Positions 28,901 to 43,900 of a stretch of 64,000 nt of DNA are shown here, in pieces. The DNA comes from Nautilus pompilius (Eukaryota > Mollusca > Cephalopoda > Nautilida > Nautilidae), in NCBI GenBank assembly GCA_018389105.1, contig JACATO010000059.1:558001-622000 (forward strand), read 5' to 3'. The notes below the pieces were generated by a model. The model had not been told where the DNA came from. It did no database searches and saw nothing but the letters and a program-made list of their open reading frames with translations. A program made the translations under genes and the position numbers. Every line of letters begins with the position of its first letter. Position 1 is the first letter of the stretch.

Positions 28901-31900
28901 TTCCTAGCTGCTTCTTTACCTGTCTATTCAGTAAAAACACTATAATACAGAACAACTTTACTCTGTTTTGTATTATTATTTTTCACCTGCTTTGACTTGC
29001 ACTTTTTTATGTACTCTGTAGAGTTTATATTGGAACTTGTGTAGTCTATATCTAAATTATACAAATGCAAATGTGTTTCAAGTTAAATTAATTTTTTTTA
29101 AAGTTTCTTTGCAACAAAACTTCTGAACAATATTTGTTTTCTATTTTGAAGAAAGTAGTTGACATAAAGGATTAGATTACTCTTGATAGAGCATTAATAA
29201 AAGTCTCTACACTGTTTTCTGGATCAGATATGAATTTCAGCAGTCTAAAACAAAGCCATGGAACATTAGCATCTTATCAGTACCAATTAATAAAAGGTAA
29301 TGTGTTCATTGATTTGATTTTCTTGCTTGCATCAGAATAGATGATGTGCAGCTTAGTTAGGGTTAGCAAAAGGATTTTTTTTTTTAAAATCTTTGATTTG
29401 AATGCCGATGATAATATTTTTTTTCTTTTTTAAAAAACATTTGCTTATTGTATAATCTTTTAAAATTTGAGGAATAAATATTACACACCTTTACTTAAAT
29501 AGTTTGCTGAGTATTAAGAATATTTATGTTTCATTTCAGACTAATTTAATTTCAAATGTTATCAAATTTAATGTCAATTTAAAATTATTAATAATATAAA
29601 GGAAAGTATTATAACTGTTGAATTTAAAATACTATTTCAGAAAGGAAAGATGTAGTTTGGTATAAGATGATGCTTGGTCTAAAGAGATAAAAGATTGAGA
29701 AGAATTAAGAAGCTATTAAAAATCCTAGTTGTCATGTAGTGATTTATACCTATTGTTTAATCCTGGGGTATTGTTGCAGAGTGCATTGATGTCAATTTTC
29801 TGTTTTTGCAGCAGGAATTTCTGTAGAAGTGGCCTGAGCTAGTCTTGAACTCTCACTCTTTAGCTTATTGTACAACTAGGGCTACTGAAAAATATTGCTG
29901 CACATTAATCTCATTGCAGTCTAAAACAATTGTCTCTAAGATAAAACTCTGGTGACAGAGGAAAAATGTTTCTATATTACTAATATGGTAAACTAATATT
30001 TTGCTTTTTGTAAATAAACACTACCAATAATTTTTTGCTCTTTTATTCGTCCATCCTCTTATTCCCAGTCTACCCTTTACTATCTGATAGATGTCTGTTT
30101 TATTGGTTACTTCAAGTTCGGTATCTCGCTGTATTGAACCACACAACACGATGTTGGAATTAGCGGTGATCTAGAGTTGTTTTATGTTTTTATTGATTTC
30201 TGTTTATCATGGGTGTTGAATTTCACTTGATTATGACTGGACTTCAAATATAACTAGTTAATGTATTCAAATATTATTGTTACAGATTACTCAATGTATT
30301 TATTATCTTAAAAAATACTGTTTTTACAGCACAGATGGGATTTCTGAAGGAGCTACAACAATACAATTAAATTAGTTCACATGTACAATGAAAGTACAGC
30401 TCTGGGTGAATGTGGTAATGAACTGGTTAACATTCAGAATTTATTGTTGCCATGGTGTTTACCTTGTGAGTACATGATGTAATTCTCCACTACATAATAC
30501 ATGTGACTTGCAGTATGGAACTTGTTTGTATCTGCCCATTAGTATCACATTGAAAGATTTTGTCAGACTATGCTAAATAAATTGAACCTTTCTTTGTGTA
30601 TTTATTTTCAGCATCATGCAGAAGCACAACAAAACATGCAGCAGCAACATCAACCAAAAACTGTTGCAAGTTCATCTGAATCTCTTCATAAGTATTCAGC
30701 TAGAAATTTTCAATATATATCTTCAGATGCTGATATGCAGGACAGACAGAGGTTAGTCGCCTATATTCGCAATCCTGTTTGAATGTTTTCTACCCCTCGT
30801 ACATAATTTTAATGATAAATATCAACATTTATCTGTGGTACAAGAAATTACTAACATCACTGCTAATTTGGTGTGCAAAGATCTTAAAATTTTAAATAAA
30901 AGACTGATAATCATATTTTGTTAGCAATTAACCATTTATTACAGATTTGTGTTCTTTCTTCAGATAATGATAGCTTCTTTCTTTCATGTGATGTTTAATT
31001 ACACCAGTTTATGTTCATGCATATAGTAACTCCTTAATTTTCTTGTGTTGATTCAAGATAGACAAAGTGAATTAAACAGTTTAGACATTATGCTAGTGGA
31101 AAAAGGGTTATCAACACTGCTCAGAAATTGGACTTGTTATTACTTTGTAGTGGTGAAGAAGTTCATGACTAATATGATCTGCTGATAAAGTAAGATCTGG
31201 TTCAGGGTGAGTATCATGAGGGAGGAGCTATAGCTAAAGGTTCAGAACCTGACATGCAAACAGACTATCTTACTACTTATTGATTACAATGCCCTTCTCA
31301 GGTAAATGGTACATATGAGATGATGTAAGATGACACAGATAGATGCTGAAACAATAGACCAGTATATTACTAGGCTACAGGAAATGGCAGAACACTATAA
31401 TTTTACAGACACAGATGACCAAATAAGAGATCAAGTCATTTAGATATGTCACATTACTTAACTACATCATAAGTTACTATGAGTTGATGTTGCAAGAATT
31501 ATAGTGAAGATCCTGTGCAGTTAAAAATGTTGAACAGCAGATGTAGGCTGTACATATCCAGGAAAAGGAAGAAATGCATAAGATTGCAAGTAGGCATCAG
31601 ACCTCATCAAGAGGAAGCTGTAGATAAGAGACATATACAGCAAAAGACCCTAGCATAAGGTAGAAACTATAAGTACTGTGGTCATTGGGGACACTTTTCA
31701 AGCAGGTGTAAGGCCAAGAACAGTGCACTTCATTCAGAATGATACCAAGGTTGATAAAGAGGCTGCCTTTTCTGTATATTCTGTGAAAGTAAAGATTGGT
31801 TACATTGATGGCATCAAAATGAATATTGATGCCAATCAAGTACAAATATAATAGATAAGCATATACTGAAGAGTATTGGGATGAAGTGCCAACTACAACA

Positions 31901-34900
31901 GTTCTAAGCAACATTTTTTGTCTATGTTTCAAAAAAAAAACCCACCAATCTTTAAAAGCATCTTTACAGCCATGATAACAGTGTGATGACAGAGGTTGTG
32001 GTCATTGATGGAAAAAAGGTGAGCCTTTGCTGGGTAAGAAAACAGCTACAGAATTGAAAATTTTGAAGATTGATTCACCGGTGAATTTAGTAATATCACA
32101 AGAAGTCTGACAAATTTGAAAAGTTATTTGCATTTGTTAGTAAATTGAATGATAGACAAATAGACATTCACATCAACAAAGATTGCATAGAGTAGTTTAA
32201 TCTTTTAGGTGTTTGGCATTAAGTCTTAAGAAGAAAATAGAAGCAAAATAAGATAAGTATCTAGAAAGAGATTATGAGCCTATATCAGATTTTTCAAATT
32301 TGGTAAACTCTATTTAGCCGTTCCACAACCAAATGGGGAGATAAGACTAAGTGTGGAAATGAGGAAACTGAATGAGGCAGTGATTAGGGGAAGACTCCCT
32401 ATGCTCACCATTGATGAAATCTTACACATTCTCAACCAAAGCAGCATATTTTTTTGGTGGGGGGGGGGGCTACCAGATTGAGTTGACTCCAGAAACCAGG
32501 ATAATCACTACTTTTAACACCCATACATAAAAGATTGTTCTGATTTAAGAAATTAATGTTTGGGATAAGTGCAGTTCCAGAAGTAAATAAATAAAAATAA
32601 TCCAAATTGTGCTTCAGGATTATGAAGTTGTCCAGAATACATCTGATGACAATAGTGCAAGCTTGTAATAGAGAAGAACATGACTAAAGACTTGAAGCTG
32701 GCTTCACATTGAACAAAACCAAAATGTGAGTTTCATGTTCCTCAAGAAGGTCAATTTGGTCATGTCCTGTCAAGAAGAGGCATTGGTCCTTGTGAAGAAA
32801 AAGTGAAAGCTATCAAAGACCCTTGAAAATCTGAATGTGCAAGGGGTGTAAATTTTTTTGGTCTTGTAAACTTTTCAGCATGCTTAATTCCAGATTTAGC
32901 TGCAGTTTCTGAGCTTCTGACAATATTCGTTAGGAAAGGTGTCATTTGTTTTGGAGGGGAATAGATGAAAGCCTTTAATGAATTGAAACAAAGACTTTCT
33001 GATGCCAAAACATTAGCAAATTTTCAGCTAGGAGCCAAAATGAGTGTAATTACAAATATCAGCCCAGTAGGATATGGCATACTGCTAGTCTGAGGACAAG
33101 ATACAGATAATTATTAGTTATGCAAGTTGCAGCCCTGCAGATGTAGAGAGAAGATATTTACAGATTGAGAGAGAGATGTGTGGGGACCTGTGAAAGTTTT
33201 CATACCCATCTTTATGGTACTGAACATGATTTAGTCTCAAGCAGCTTATGATCTAACACTACCTACTTACCATAATCAAAATATTCTGCAAGGAGAGATG
33301 GATACTCAAGACTCTTGTCTTATTCCTTCATAGTGAAAGATATCTCAGGGTCAAAGAACATAGCAGGCTCACTTTCAAGATTATTGAGACAGAAATCCAA
33401 GTCAGTAGCATTCACAGCAGAGTGGCTGAAAATGGATTCAAAACAGAGAAAGTTTTGCCAATAACAGTATTAATTAATTAAAGAAGTTGACAAGGCCTTA
33501 GCTAATGAACCAGAATTGATGGAATTCTGAAGTGGTTTCAGCTCAGGTAAGTGGATGAAATTACTGACAGAAAATACCTGTCTGTCAAGGATAATTTGTG
33601 TGCAATTGGGAAAGTATTACTCTGTAGAGCAAAGATTGTGGTCCCAAGAGAACTCTCTCAGTATGTTGCTAAACTTACAAATGGAGGTCATATGAGGATT
33701 CTCCATACCAAACAAATACAGCATACAGCAAAGTAAAGTCTGGTGACCTGGGATTGATAAGAATGCTGAGAAACTTTCCAACTTTTGCCATGATTGTCAA
33801 GCTGTAGAGAAGTGCAGCATACCTTAGCTCTCACCCGGAAAATGGTAAGATCTGGTAGTAAACATCCTGGGCCTTTGCTTTTTAGTCATTGTATCTTTAT
33901 TGTATTGGACTACTGCAGCAGATGCTATGAAGTCAGGGTTAGGGTATTGAACAAGCTGAACATGCAGATATCTGAAAAACTTATTGAGAGTGAACCAGAT
34001 AAGTCCAACATTATAGATATTCCCAGTGAGCATGACCTTGTGATCTCAGTTCCAAATACTTTTGAGAGGACTTCTGTCAAAGCCAGACCTCAGAGAACTA
34101 GAGTCATGCCAAGAAATTTTAAAAACCATGCTAGTCTAAGAAAGTGTCCAAATTGAACACTACAAGTTACTTAAAATTATTTTTTTGAAATGTATTAATG
34201 TCATTTTAAAGGTGATTTATGTATTGTCAGAGTAGCTTGTCTTTCATATAGCTATTTCACTTAGCTTGAACTAACATTTCATAAGGTTAGAATATATTTT
34301 ATTTGATAGCCATTAATTATAACCACAGAGTAATATGAGTTAATCTTGAAAACTTAGGGGTATAATGCTTTCAATTATCTCATTTTAAAGAAAAGAAATA
34401 AAATGTCAATGCCAAAGTCCAGCAGAAACTATTAGTAAATAAAGACATTGTAGAACTATCAAAACATAAGTTCATAGACTTCTAGTTGGTTATCAAAAAT
34501 TTGTTTAACTTACATTTAATTGTTTTGTCCGTTCTGTAGTAATTTAAGATTACTGCAAGTGCAGAATTATCACAGACATGTTGAAATCAATACATCTTTC
34601 TTTCAATTCATCTGACAAAATTCCTGTGTTCTTATTTTTAAAAGTAGAAAGAAATGTGATGCAATTTTACCGTTTTAGTTAAGTGCCAGATGCTTTTGTT
34701 TATAATATGAATATGGACTAATGTTTTGTGAGATGATATAGATTAATAAAGATGGCGGAAGCAAGTTAGTTGTCTTTTTATATTGTGGTTGAAACTATAC
34801 ATCTTAAAGTACAGTGAGGTGAAAGATATTACAGTAATAGATGCAGTAAAAATGTATATATAGATATATGAAGCCAATCTATGAGATTAAGTTATTTTTA

Positions 34901-37900
34901 AAAATTTTTAGTAAATTACATTCTTAGCCAGATAATTACATGTTCTTTAAATATGACATGGCAAAAAAAAAAAAAAAAAATTTTCATGAGATTCTTCAAA
35001 TTTATGTGAAATTGTCATTTGTTTTCTAAATATCATGCTAAAAGATTATTCCAGTTCATATATTTCTAGGAAGGAATGCAGAATAGTTAGAAAAAATTCT
35101 AGAAAGAAATACAAAGAATGATAAATGATTTAATTCAGTGGTAATTCTAGGGAATCTAAATATTTTTGTGCATATGTTCAGATAATTAGGTAATATCTGT
35201 GTAGCTAACAAATAATAATGGAAAGATTTGCTTTTAATGAATTAAAATGTATTTTCATGTATCAAAGAGATTAAAGTATTTTTATTAAGACATCTTGGTA
35301 AGAAGCAATATTTTAATTAATTCTAGGAAATAAAAAAACATGAATAAGGACATGACAATAGGATAAATTAACAAATAAAACTATACCTGTATAGCTGAAA
35401 GGATGGTCTAGTTTGTAGTGCCGTAGTTTATGGCAGAAGGATCCAGCAAAATTGATTGCTGCAGCTGGGTTTGGTTAACCTCATTTAGTATAACTTTTTA
35501 CTCTTCTATATCATCACCATATAGACATGATTTTCCCCAGATATTCTGCTTATTCCCACAACTAAACAGAACAGTTCATGTACTAACAACAGAATTTCCA
35601 TGGATGTTCTTAAAATGAATATCACCTGTTTAGCCAGCATAGCTGACACACTCCAAACTCTCTCGATTGATTCCACAGTTCCCTTGGAAGTAGTGGGCAG
35701 TGCTACTATGCGAGATAGACTAGCCTAGGGATTGCAAGAAAGAAAGAAGCATCATGTACAGGGTTAATATTATGTACACTTGAGACTTATACGAAGTTCT
35801 TTTTTTTTGTTTGCTAGAAGAAGTAAATGCTCTGACTGATTTTTTTTTTGATTTAGGAGATACAAAAAAAAAAGAGTTGATGTAATCAGAAAGAAAAAAT
35901 AGGCAATGTTTTAAACAAAAAAATAGCACTCCAATGTGTTATAACTACAAATAAATACTGATATAGTATGAAATTACTCAGGTTACTGATGCAGTATCAA
36001 CTATTTTCTTCTTGGGGTAAATTGATAAGTTCCATCCCCATTAAAAGAAAACTGCTAAAGCCATGCTGTTCAGCTGATCATGTTAAGCTTTGTTATTATT
36101 TAGATCTTAGACAATGTACACTTGAGAAATAAGGTTTAAAAAATAGATTTAGGAGAGCAGCATTACATTAAAAAGGGAAATCAAACTTTTAATAACAAAA
36201 TACATGTAAGATCAATTAAGGATGTTAGGTTTTTAAAAATTAAGCTGGCCATTAATTTTATTATTGGTATAGAATTTCTATGGATGCACCTATGCAGCTA
36301 TGAATTACTATTTTAAAAGGAAAATATTCAGTTCATATTTTTGGATACATAAGATGCTTTGTACTAGTTATTAGTGAAGTAACAAGTTGAAGATTCACAT
36401 TGATTATTTAAAAAAAACTATTTATTGATAGCAAATTAGGCAACATCATACAAAATATCAAACATGAAATGTTGCTGCTCACCTTGGACAGATCCTAGCA
36501 AAGGAAAAGAAATGTAAAACTATTTCTTAAATGATAATAAGTTAATCTACACTTAGACTACTCAAATTTTATACAGAGTCCTACCAGAAGAAAATGTGTA
36601 TACTTGATACTTGTACAAAATAGCAGAAAACATGAAAGTAATATATAGTAGCTTTTTCCATTTGCCTCATGAAGGGCTGGGACATTGTGGCATGGATACA
36701 TTGAGAGTTTGTATGATAGCATGGTCCATAATTTCTTAAAGTTCAGTCAATTTTTGCTTTAAATCTGTTGCAGATGTGAGGGGAAATCTTGTTTTACACA
36801 TTTGGTGATTAAGATGCTCCCAGTTGTTTAATCTTATTAATGTCAGGGCTCCTAGCTGCCCAGTGAAGAACCAGCAGTCCCTTTTTGTATCTACCACAGG
36901 GTAGTTATTTTGGAAGTGTGATGAATTGCACAATCTTCTTGCAGAAAATGTGTCTTGGACTGCAAAACTCTTTGTTGGAAAAGTGATATGAGATGATTAT
37001 TATGAACAGAATTCAGACATGCTTCTATGAACACCAGGTCAATCTTTTCAGCATCCTAAACTGATACACCATTACACTAAAACCACTGTGCTGAACCAGA
37101 TAGTCAGCAAACAGTCTCCTAAAATACTTGACTGACCAGAGGACAGAACAGACATTCACAATGCCATAGGTATTTGTCTGAGACTTTACTGCTTTCATAA
37201 GCGAGGGTTTGTACTGAGCCACAGGTCCACTGTAGCCCATTTTACGCAAACAATACTAAGCTGTACATTGTGACACATTTACAGCATTGGCAATGTCTGC
37301 AAGTTGCCACATGCATTATATCTCATAGCAAGCAGGTTATTTTGGTTCTTTAAACACTGATGGCTGTCCTGGTTGATGGTTAGCTGTTTCGTTTGCCTGT
37401 CAAAAATTAACAATGCTGTTATGTACTATCTCATTTGTAAGTTGAAGATTTTGTGCTATCACTGTCACTTTAACTATAGTTGCATTGTCCAATCATTGGA
37501 CCTTGTATAAATGATGATATATCAGGATCATCTACTCTACGAGGCATCTTTAACATTCTACCAGCTATATTGCCTTATGATATGCTCTGCACATTTAACC
37601 TATAGGTAATACAGGCTGTTCTTGGGTGCTTATTTTATTCTGACAGTGCTCTGTACTAAAAGAAGATTCTATATACTGCATTTTTTCCATGTTTCTCAAG
37701 TGTTTGCATTTTGTCAGAACCTTATGACCGTTTAATAATTATTTTAAAACACTACAGGTCTGAAAATAAGCCAGAAAGTAGTGATTATTTTTATCATTTA
37801 ATCTTTTGTTTACTAAATCCAACTTTCACTGCTTTTATAAAAAGCCTGTTTGTAACCATAGCCTAATTGGTTTTTTTTTTTCTTTTTCTAGGCATGTTTT

Positions 37901-40900
37901 CAAAGAACTTATTGACACAGAAAAGACATATGTTGCAGAATTGCATGATATTCTTTGGGTAAGAAAGTCTCTTCTTATTCATAGTAAAGTTTGGAGCTTT
38001 GCTGATAATAGTGAATAAATGACCTTTAAACATTGCTTAGTGATAATCTGTACTTTCTGCTGTTATGTCAAAATTCTAAAGGAGAGATTGGCCCATATTT
38101 TAAAAATTATATATATATATATAATTTTAAAACAATTTTCTGGTATGCAGGTGTTGCCAATCAACTTTATTTCAGATGTCACCAATTTTTAAAAAAGTAT
38201 TCTCTTAATAATATTAATTAGTTGCAAGTGATCTCTTTCCAAAAAAAATTGAAAAAATATAAACAGAAGCTTTATTAAAGATCCATGTGTTTGTTGTTCA
38301 AATACTGGTGATTAATGGATTAAATCACCTACTTATTATGGATAATTTGACCCTAAGAAGTCTGTTCTATGGACTTTACTATTTTAGAAAATTCTTTTTT
38401 GACTATTAGATAGATAATTAATATGAAAACTGAATTAATGACAATCACTGTAAATCTTTTCTTCCATTTATTAAAAGTTAGTCAAAAATAATATCTGAAG
38501 TTTTAGAATTTAATTTTCTCCAATGATAATATTTTAGTATGCGAAATGTTGCAGCTGTAATGTTTGAGATAGTAGCATACCTGCATGAAAAAACAACATA
38601 CATATTTGGTTTTGTTTCTTTAATAGATTCCTACTTGACTGTATTTTAGATTTTCTTTTAGAAGTTTTTAAGTGTAGTAATAAGAATGTTCAAAATATCA
38701 TGATGAAAAATTATTTAATGACTGCCATAAAGAACCAAAACACCTCTTTACATAATAATGCATGCATGATAAATACAGTCATTATACCAATATGGCTGAC
38801 TAACCAAGTCACTTATCCTTTGTACCCTTTTTTATTATTGACTGAAGCAGTGCAACTAAGATCAGAGGATAGTGTGCATGGCATACTCATATTTCACAGG
38901 GAGGAATTTCCATTTTATTTGTAATATTGGAAGATATTTCTTTCTCTTTAAAACTTGCAATGTATCCAAATGTCCCAGTAAAGACTTGATACCAACTTTA
39001 CAAGAACATTAATCACTCATAAACAAGCCAATAGACGGCAGTGTTTTTTTTTTTTTAGCAAAAAACCACTAAAATAAATGTGTGTATATGTCACATGCAC
39101 AGGGCGCATTAATAGATTACAGAAAGTCTACAGTGTGGCATCAAGATCTATCTATACATAGAAAATGCATAATTTTAGTTTTATCAAGTATATTGATATT
39201 ACATAAAGATGATCTTTTGGTTGTTTATGTCAGTCATCAAACATGAAATAAAGATGACATTCTGTCCAGTGTATCTTTAAATAATTAACTGCTATCTTAG
39301 AGAGATGATTAATTCTTAACCAATTAAGACAAAAAGATCTGCGCCAATAATTGGTATGTTTTACATTTGTTGCTTTATATATGTTTATTTTAATCTTCAA
39401 TCTTTTACCTTTTAGTATTATACTGTTATAATTTCTGGATCCTGTTTTTGAAAGTGCTTTAATAACAAATATTTATACAGTGCCCTACTATATTAATTTG
39501 ATCACCCTCATAAATAAATGTTTCTGAATGAAATTTACATACATCGGATGTGGTTATGTACATATTGGATGTTTAGTTGGAAGAATTACCATTGCTCCCC
39601 AAAACAGATGTTTTCTTTGATAGGACATGTTTTAGCCAATTTAGAGTGGCCAGAATTAATGACAAAGATCTCAACTTGTCAATTTGTGGCCAATATTACT
39701 GCAGCATTCACCAAGTCAAATGTCACTAATGCAGCAGAGTGACCTGGAAGGTCTTGGACAGTGACACCACCACAAGAAGAACTTACTGCTATTACTGTTC
39801 ATGTCTGCACTCACTGTCAGGATTCTCTTGCTGTAGTCATCCTTCAAGCAAAAATGACTCAAAGACTTGTCCAACATTATTTCCACTGACTTGGTTACAG
39901 AGGTTGTGTAGCATGTTTAAAAAACTCTTCTGTCTATTGGGAATAAAACCATGTTGAAAAGTCTAATCAGATGCCATGTACTCTTCTCCAATAAATCCAA
40001 ATTTCACCTATTCATGTAGTTGCAACTGGATTTGGAGAATACAGGTTTTCCTTGCTTTTCATCAATGTTGCATTTCTTAAAAATGCTACCTAAAATTAAA
40101 CCAATATTATCATAAACTTAATGTTATAAGTTGGGGTTAAATTCCTGGGAGTTATTTTTGGACAAAAGTTTCTCATGAACAATGCTGTACTCTTCTTAAA
40201 TTACTTTAAACTTTATTTAATGAGGTAAATAATGTAAACAATAATAGGCTGCTGGATGAGATTGGGATGGTTAAGTTATTCAGATGAGAAGACAAATATA
40301 TTTTCTGCCTTTTCATCTATGGTTGAAACTGGGTCATTTTCCTTTCTCTTGAAGAACACATCAAGAGCCTGCAGAACTGCTGCTGCCTTTTCTGCTGGTA
40401 AAGTTCTTTCTAGCATTCAATGTTACTGAATAGCTCTCTTTCTGGATCATTATTGGTGAAGATAGCTATGGCTTTGTCGATGTACTGAAAGGCCTCAGAC
40501 AGTTTTGTGGTTAACATTTGATCCAACGACATTAAATTTTCAGTATATAATGGCTGTGTGTGGAACTTAGTAATTTCACTATGTTTAGAATCAACATTGT
40601 CAAACCAAACTTGATGGGCCAGCCCCACAATGTTGTGTCAAACCTTTCTGCCACACACCTCAAGCTCTCGGAATTCATTGACGCATTCTGACCAGACATT
40701 GCACTAAGCACTGTTTATTTTGTCTATTGAAACTTCCTTCTACAAATCCCTGATGTTATTAATGGCATTCATGATATACATTATTGCAGCCATGCCAAAA
40801 GTCTCTCTCAGATGGCTTGTCCTCACTGTCTAATGGTTTAATGAGTTTCCTGAATGTATGGCATAAATATACACTTTAAAGATGGCTGTGACCTTCTGGT

Positions 40901-43900
40901 CCATTGGCTACAGTAAGAGAGAGATGTTTGGTGTAAAAAAAAATATATTACCTGAACATGTTCCAATAAATTGCCAAGATTTAAAGGATGACCTTGGGGA
41001 TTATCCAGCACAAGCAATGTGTCATGAGGGTATCTTATTTTGGCTTATATTCCTCTTTACTGCAGGGCAAAACTGTAAGGTAAACCATTCATTAAAGATA
41101 TCCTAAGGGTTAGGCATTCTTTTGAAACTTTAAAACTGGGTGCAAATTTTTCATCTTTGGAAAGGTGTATCTTTTGGGACATACATTTCTAGTAGAGATC
41201 AGTCTCATCCACATTGAACACCAGATGTGTAGTCACCTTCAACTATTTCTTTCAAAATAGGTGGATAATGTTCAGCAGCTTTTTTGATGGCACTTGGTCT
41301 TTCATCAGTCACTTTCAGGTTATGTTGATAATGGTGCTTCTTGAATTTGTCAAACTATCTGCAAAAGGTTTCACCTCTGAGCTCTCAACTTGCTCTGACT
41401 TCAGATCCTTTTATAGGCTCAAGTTTTCATCTGAACTACTCCCAAGCTTAGATTTGAATCACATTGCTTTATTTCATTCATCCATATCACTAACAGTCTC
41501 CATCTTTTCCATGTTGTCACTATGAATCCTAGTAAAATAAGGAGTATCTCAAGATGTAATGCTTTCAGACTTTTCTTAATCTTTTCAGCATTTTCTCGAA
41601 TTGATCTTACTTGTTGTTGGTAGCAGGTGTAGTGCTTTGCCATCATTCACAAGCCTATTCCTCTTTATCAAAGAGTTTTAATACATTTTTACATCTAATC
41701 TAACACTTCTTGTTTGCTGCTTCTATTGGCAGGAGCTACTACTACATGCTGAATGTTTATAACTCATTTTGCTAGAGGCTTAATGTAATTTCAGTGCTGA
41801 CTCAACACATTGTTTGCTTAATGCTAGCACTGAATTATTAGTTTACAAAAGCTGGGTACTTTTCCATAGCTTGTGTAGTTTTAGAGTACTGTGGTTTTAC
41901 TTATTTAAAAAAATGTATTGTTTATTACTTACTTTTTGTCAACAACATGAAAGCAAAACAACAAATAAAGAGGTAACGAAAAGCATGGAAGGCCTGTACT
42001 TAATGTAGACCTTCCACATTGATGTTTTCAGCCCACAATAAAAAAATGAGATGGGAATGTCAGGGACAATGGTGAAAAGACAATTTGTTTTACAAAGGTT
42101 GGCTCAATTCTACTTGGTACACTGCCATTTTAAATACACATCTACCATTGTACCAACAAGTTGGCATACTCAGATTTGATGCTCATATTCTTCAGGAAGT
42201 ACCTAAGAGCCCTATTGCACATCTGTTATGGCATCTGGATTGTTAGCTGAGAGCATCCCATCTCATCAAAATGATGGAATTAAAGGAAGTTCTCCAGATA
42301 TGAGAAAACTTGGATAAAACAAAATCTAGTGACAAATAGGATAGAGGTCCTTATGCTGCAAAATGTGGCTCAGCCAACTTACAGCATAAAGAATTTTACC
42401 CTATGGCTTGTCTTTATTTTATGTTTTACACAACAAACTAAACAGTTGGACAAATTATTATGACAGGACACCATCTCAACATATTTTTATTAGATTAAAA
42501 CATTTTAAGATTTCTTTGCGTTTGGGTTGTTTTTGTTTTAAGATTACATTTAGTTTGTACTAGACTGAATCTCTCTCTTTGATACTACATTTGACTGCAA
42601 AGGCATTTTAATTACATAAATAGATTTGCCTTGTTTCAGGGTTACTATTATGAACTGGACAACAAATCATTACAACATCTCATCCCATCACCACTGAAAG
42701 AAGAAAGTGATGTTTTGTTTGGAAATCTTGCTGACATTTATGTATTTCACAATGAGTAAGTACTGCACTAGTGAAGTAAGGATCAATGAAGTACGCTACT
42801 ATTGCATTAATTATGCTTTACATATGTAATAGAGCCTAAAATTAAGTTAAATATATCTGTTGGAGAATCTGTACTTGATATATTAGACTGATTTGTATAG
42901 TCACACTGATACTGATACAGATGAATAATGGATAGTAAAGGGATAGAGAGGGCAGAGTATCATTCCAACACTGCAGAAGTAATGTACATTTCAGGAATTA
43001 TTATTCATATTGTCTCTTAATCTCACATCTGCTGGTTTCTGGCTATGGCAATATCTTCAATTAAAAATTTACCAGCTGAGAGGCTATTACTACACACAGC
43101 AGTCATTTGAAAACACACCTTTTTAGAGCAATGTATTATGTTCAATTTTGCTTGTAAGCTGATGTTGGTGATGTAGCATATTGAATACTCTTCTATCATC
43201 TTGTTTTTTTACCGTGACAAATGCATTCAGCACCACTGGTACTGACAAGGGAAAATGGAGATGTCTACTGTTTATACTTGATTCAAATGAATTTGTATTA
43301 ACTGGAGGAAACATTTCAGTCAAGACTCTCCCTCTGGAATCCCGATTAAAGATTTTAATTAAATTTTTTGGTGTGCTAAATGAGTACTGTACTGCACAAA
43401 GCTTTTAAACTTGATGAACTGAAACTGTTGTCAGGGACAGTTTATTTTATGAAACCATTGGTTTATCATGGTGAAAATGGATTATTTTTTAAAATTAAAA
43501 TTTCACCAAAACCAGAAACATGGTTTGTAAAAGACATAAAAAAATTGTGTATACTGGCTGCGTGTAGGATGTAAGTTTCTCTGTCAGCAGAGTTGCTGCT
43601 TGTTGAGAAGCGATATTTTTGCTGGCTTTCTCCATCTATAAGGACGACACCATCTGGCCTGTACATTGCCAAATTAGTCACCTGTCCATGTAGTTAAATA
43701 ACCGCATACAAAAAAGTCAGGGTCAGCCACATTAATACATAAGCATAATTGATCTTTTCAGGCTCTGAAGGTACATTGTGGAAACTTTGTTATTAGTATA
43801 TACAAAATTTTTTCTAATTAGAAATTATCTAAGTCAGGTAGGAATAGTAGTATCGATTTTTGCATGTGAATCAGTGCTGAGTGAAGGTCATTTATCATCT

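Larger units (their letters stand above)
30752..37891. other. Intron 11
   Basis: This 7.1-kb intron is largely repeat-derived. It holds a Gypsy fossil (about 31200-34160), a poly-A run at about 34962, a short repeat-like segment (35400-35720) and a Tc1-like remnant (36650-37560). No in-frame exon was found. Confidence 0.75.
37959..42639. other. Intron 12
   Basis: This 4.7-kb intron has an AT palindrome (38098-38132), a segment with a weak immunoglobulin-like reading (39570-39730), a pogo/Tigger-like remnant (40050-41720) and a possible Tc1 3' remnant at 42050-42490 (SPIAHLLWH-like reading, then a ggacaaattattatgacagg end). Confidence 0.65.

Noticed and set aside
38098-38132. AT palindrome as a terminator or RNA gene
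   Set aside because: It is a simple (AT)n-centred palindrome without any conserved RNA structure; animal genes do not end at such hairpins.
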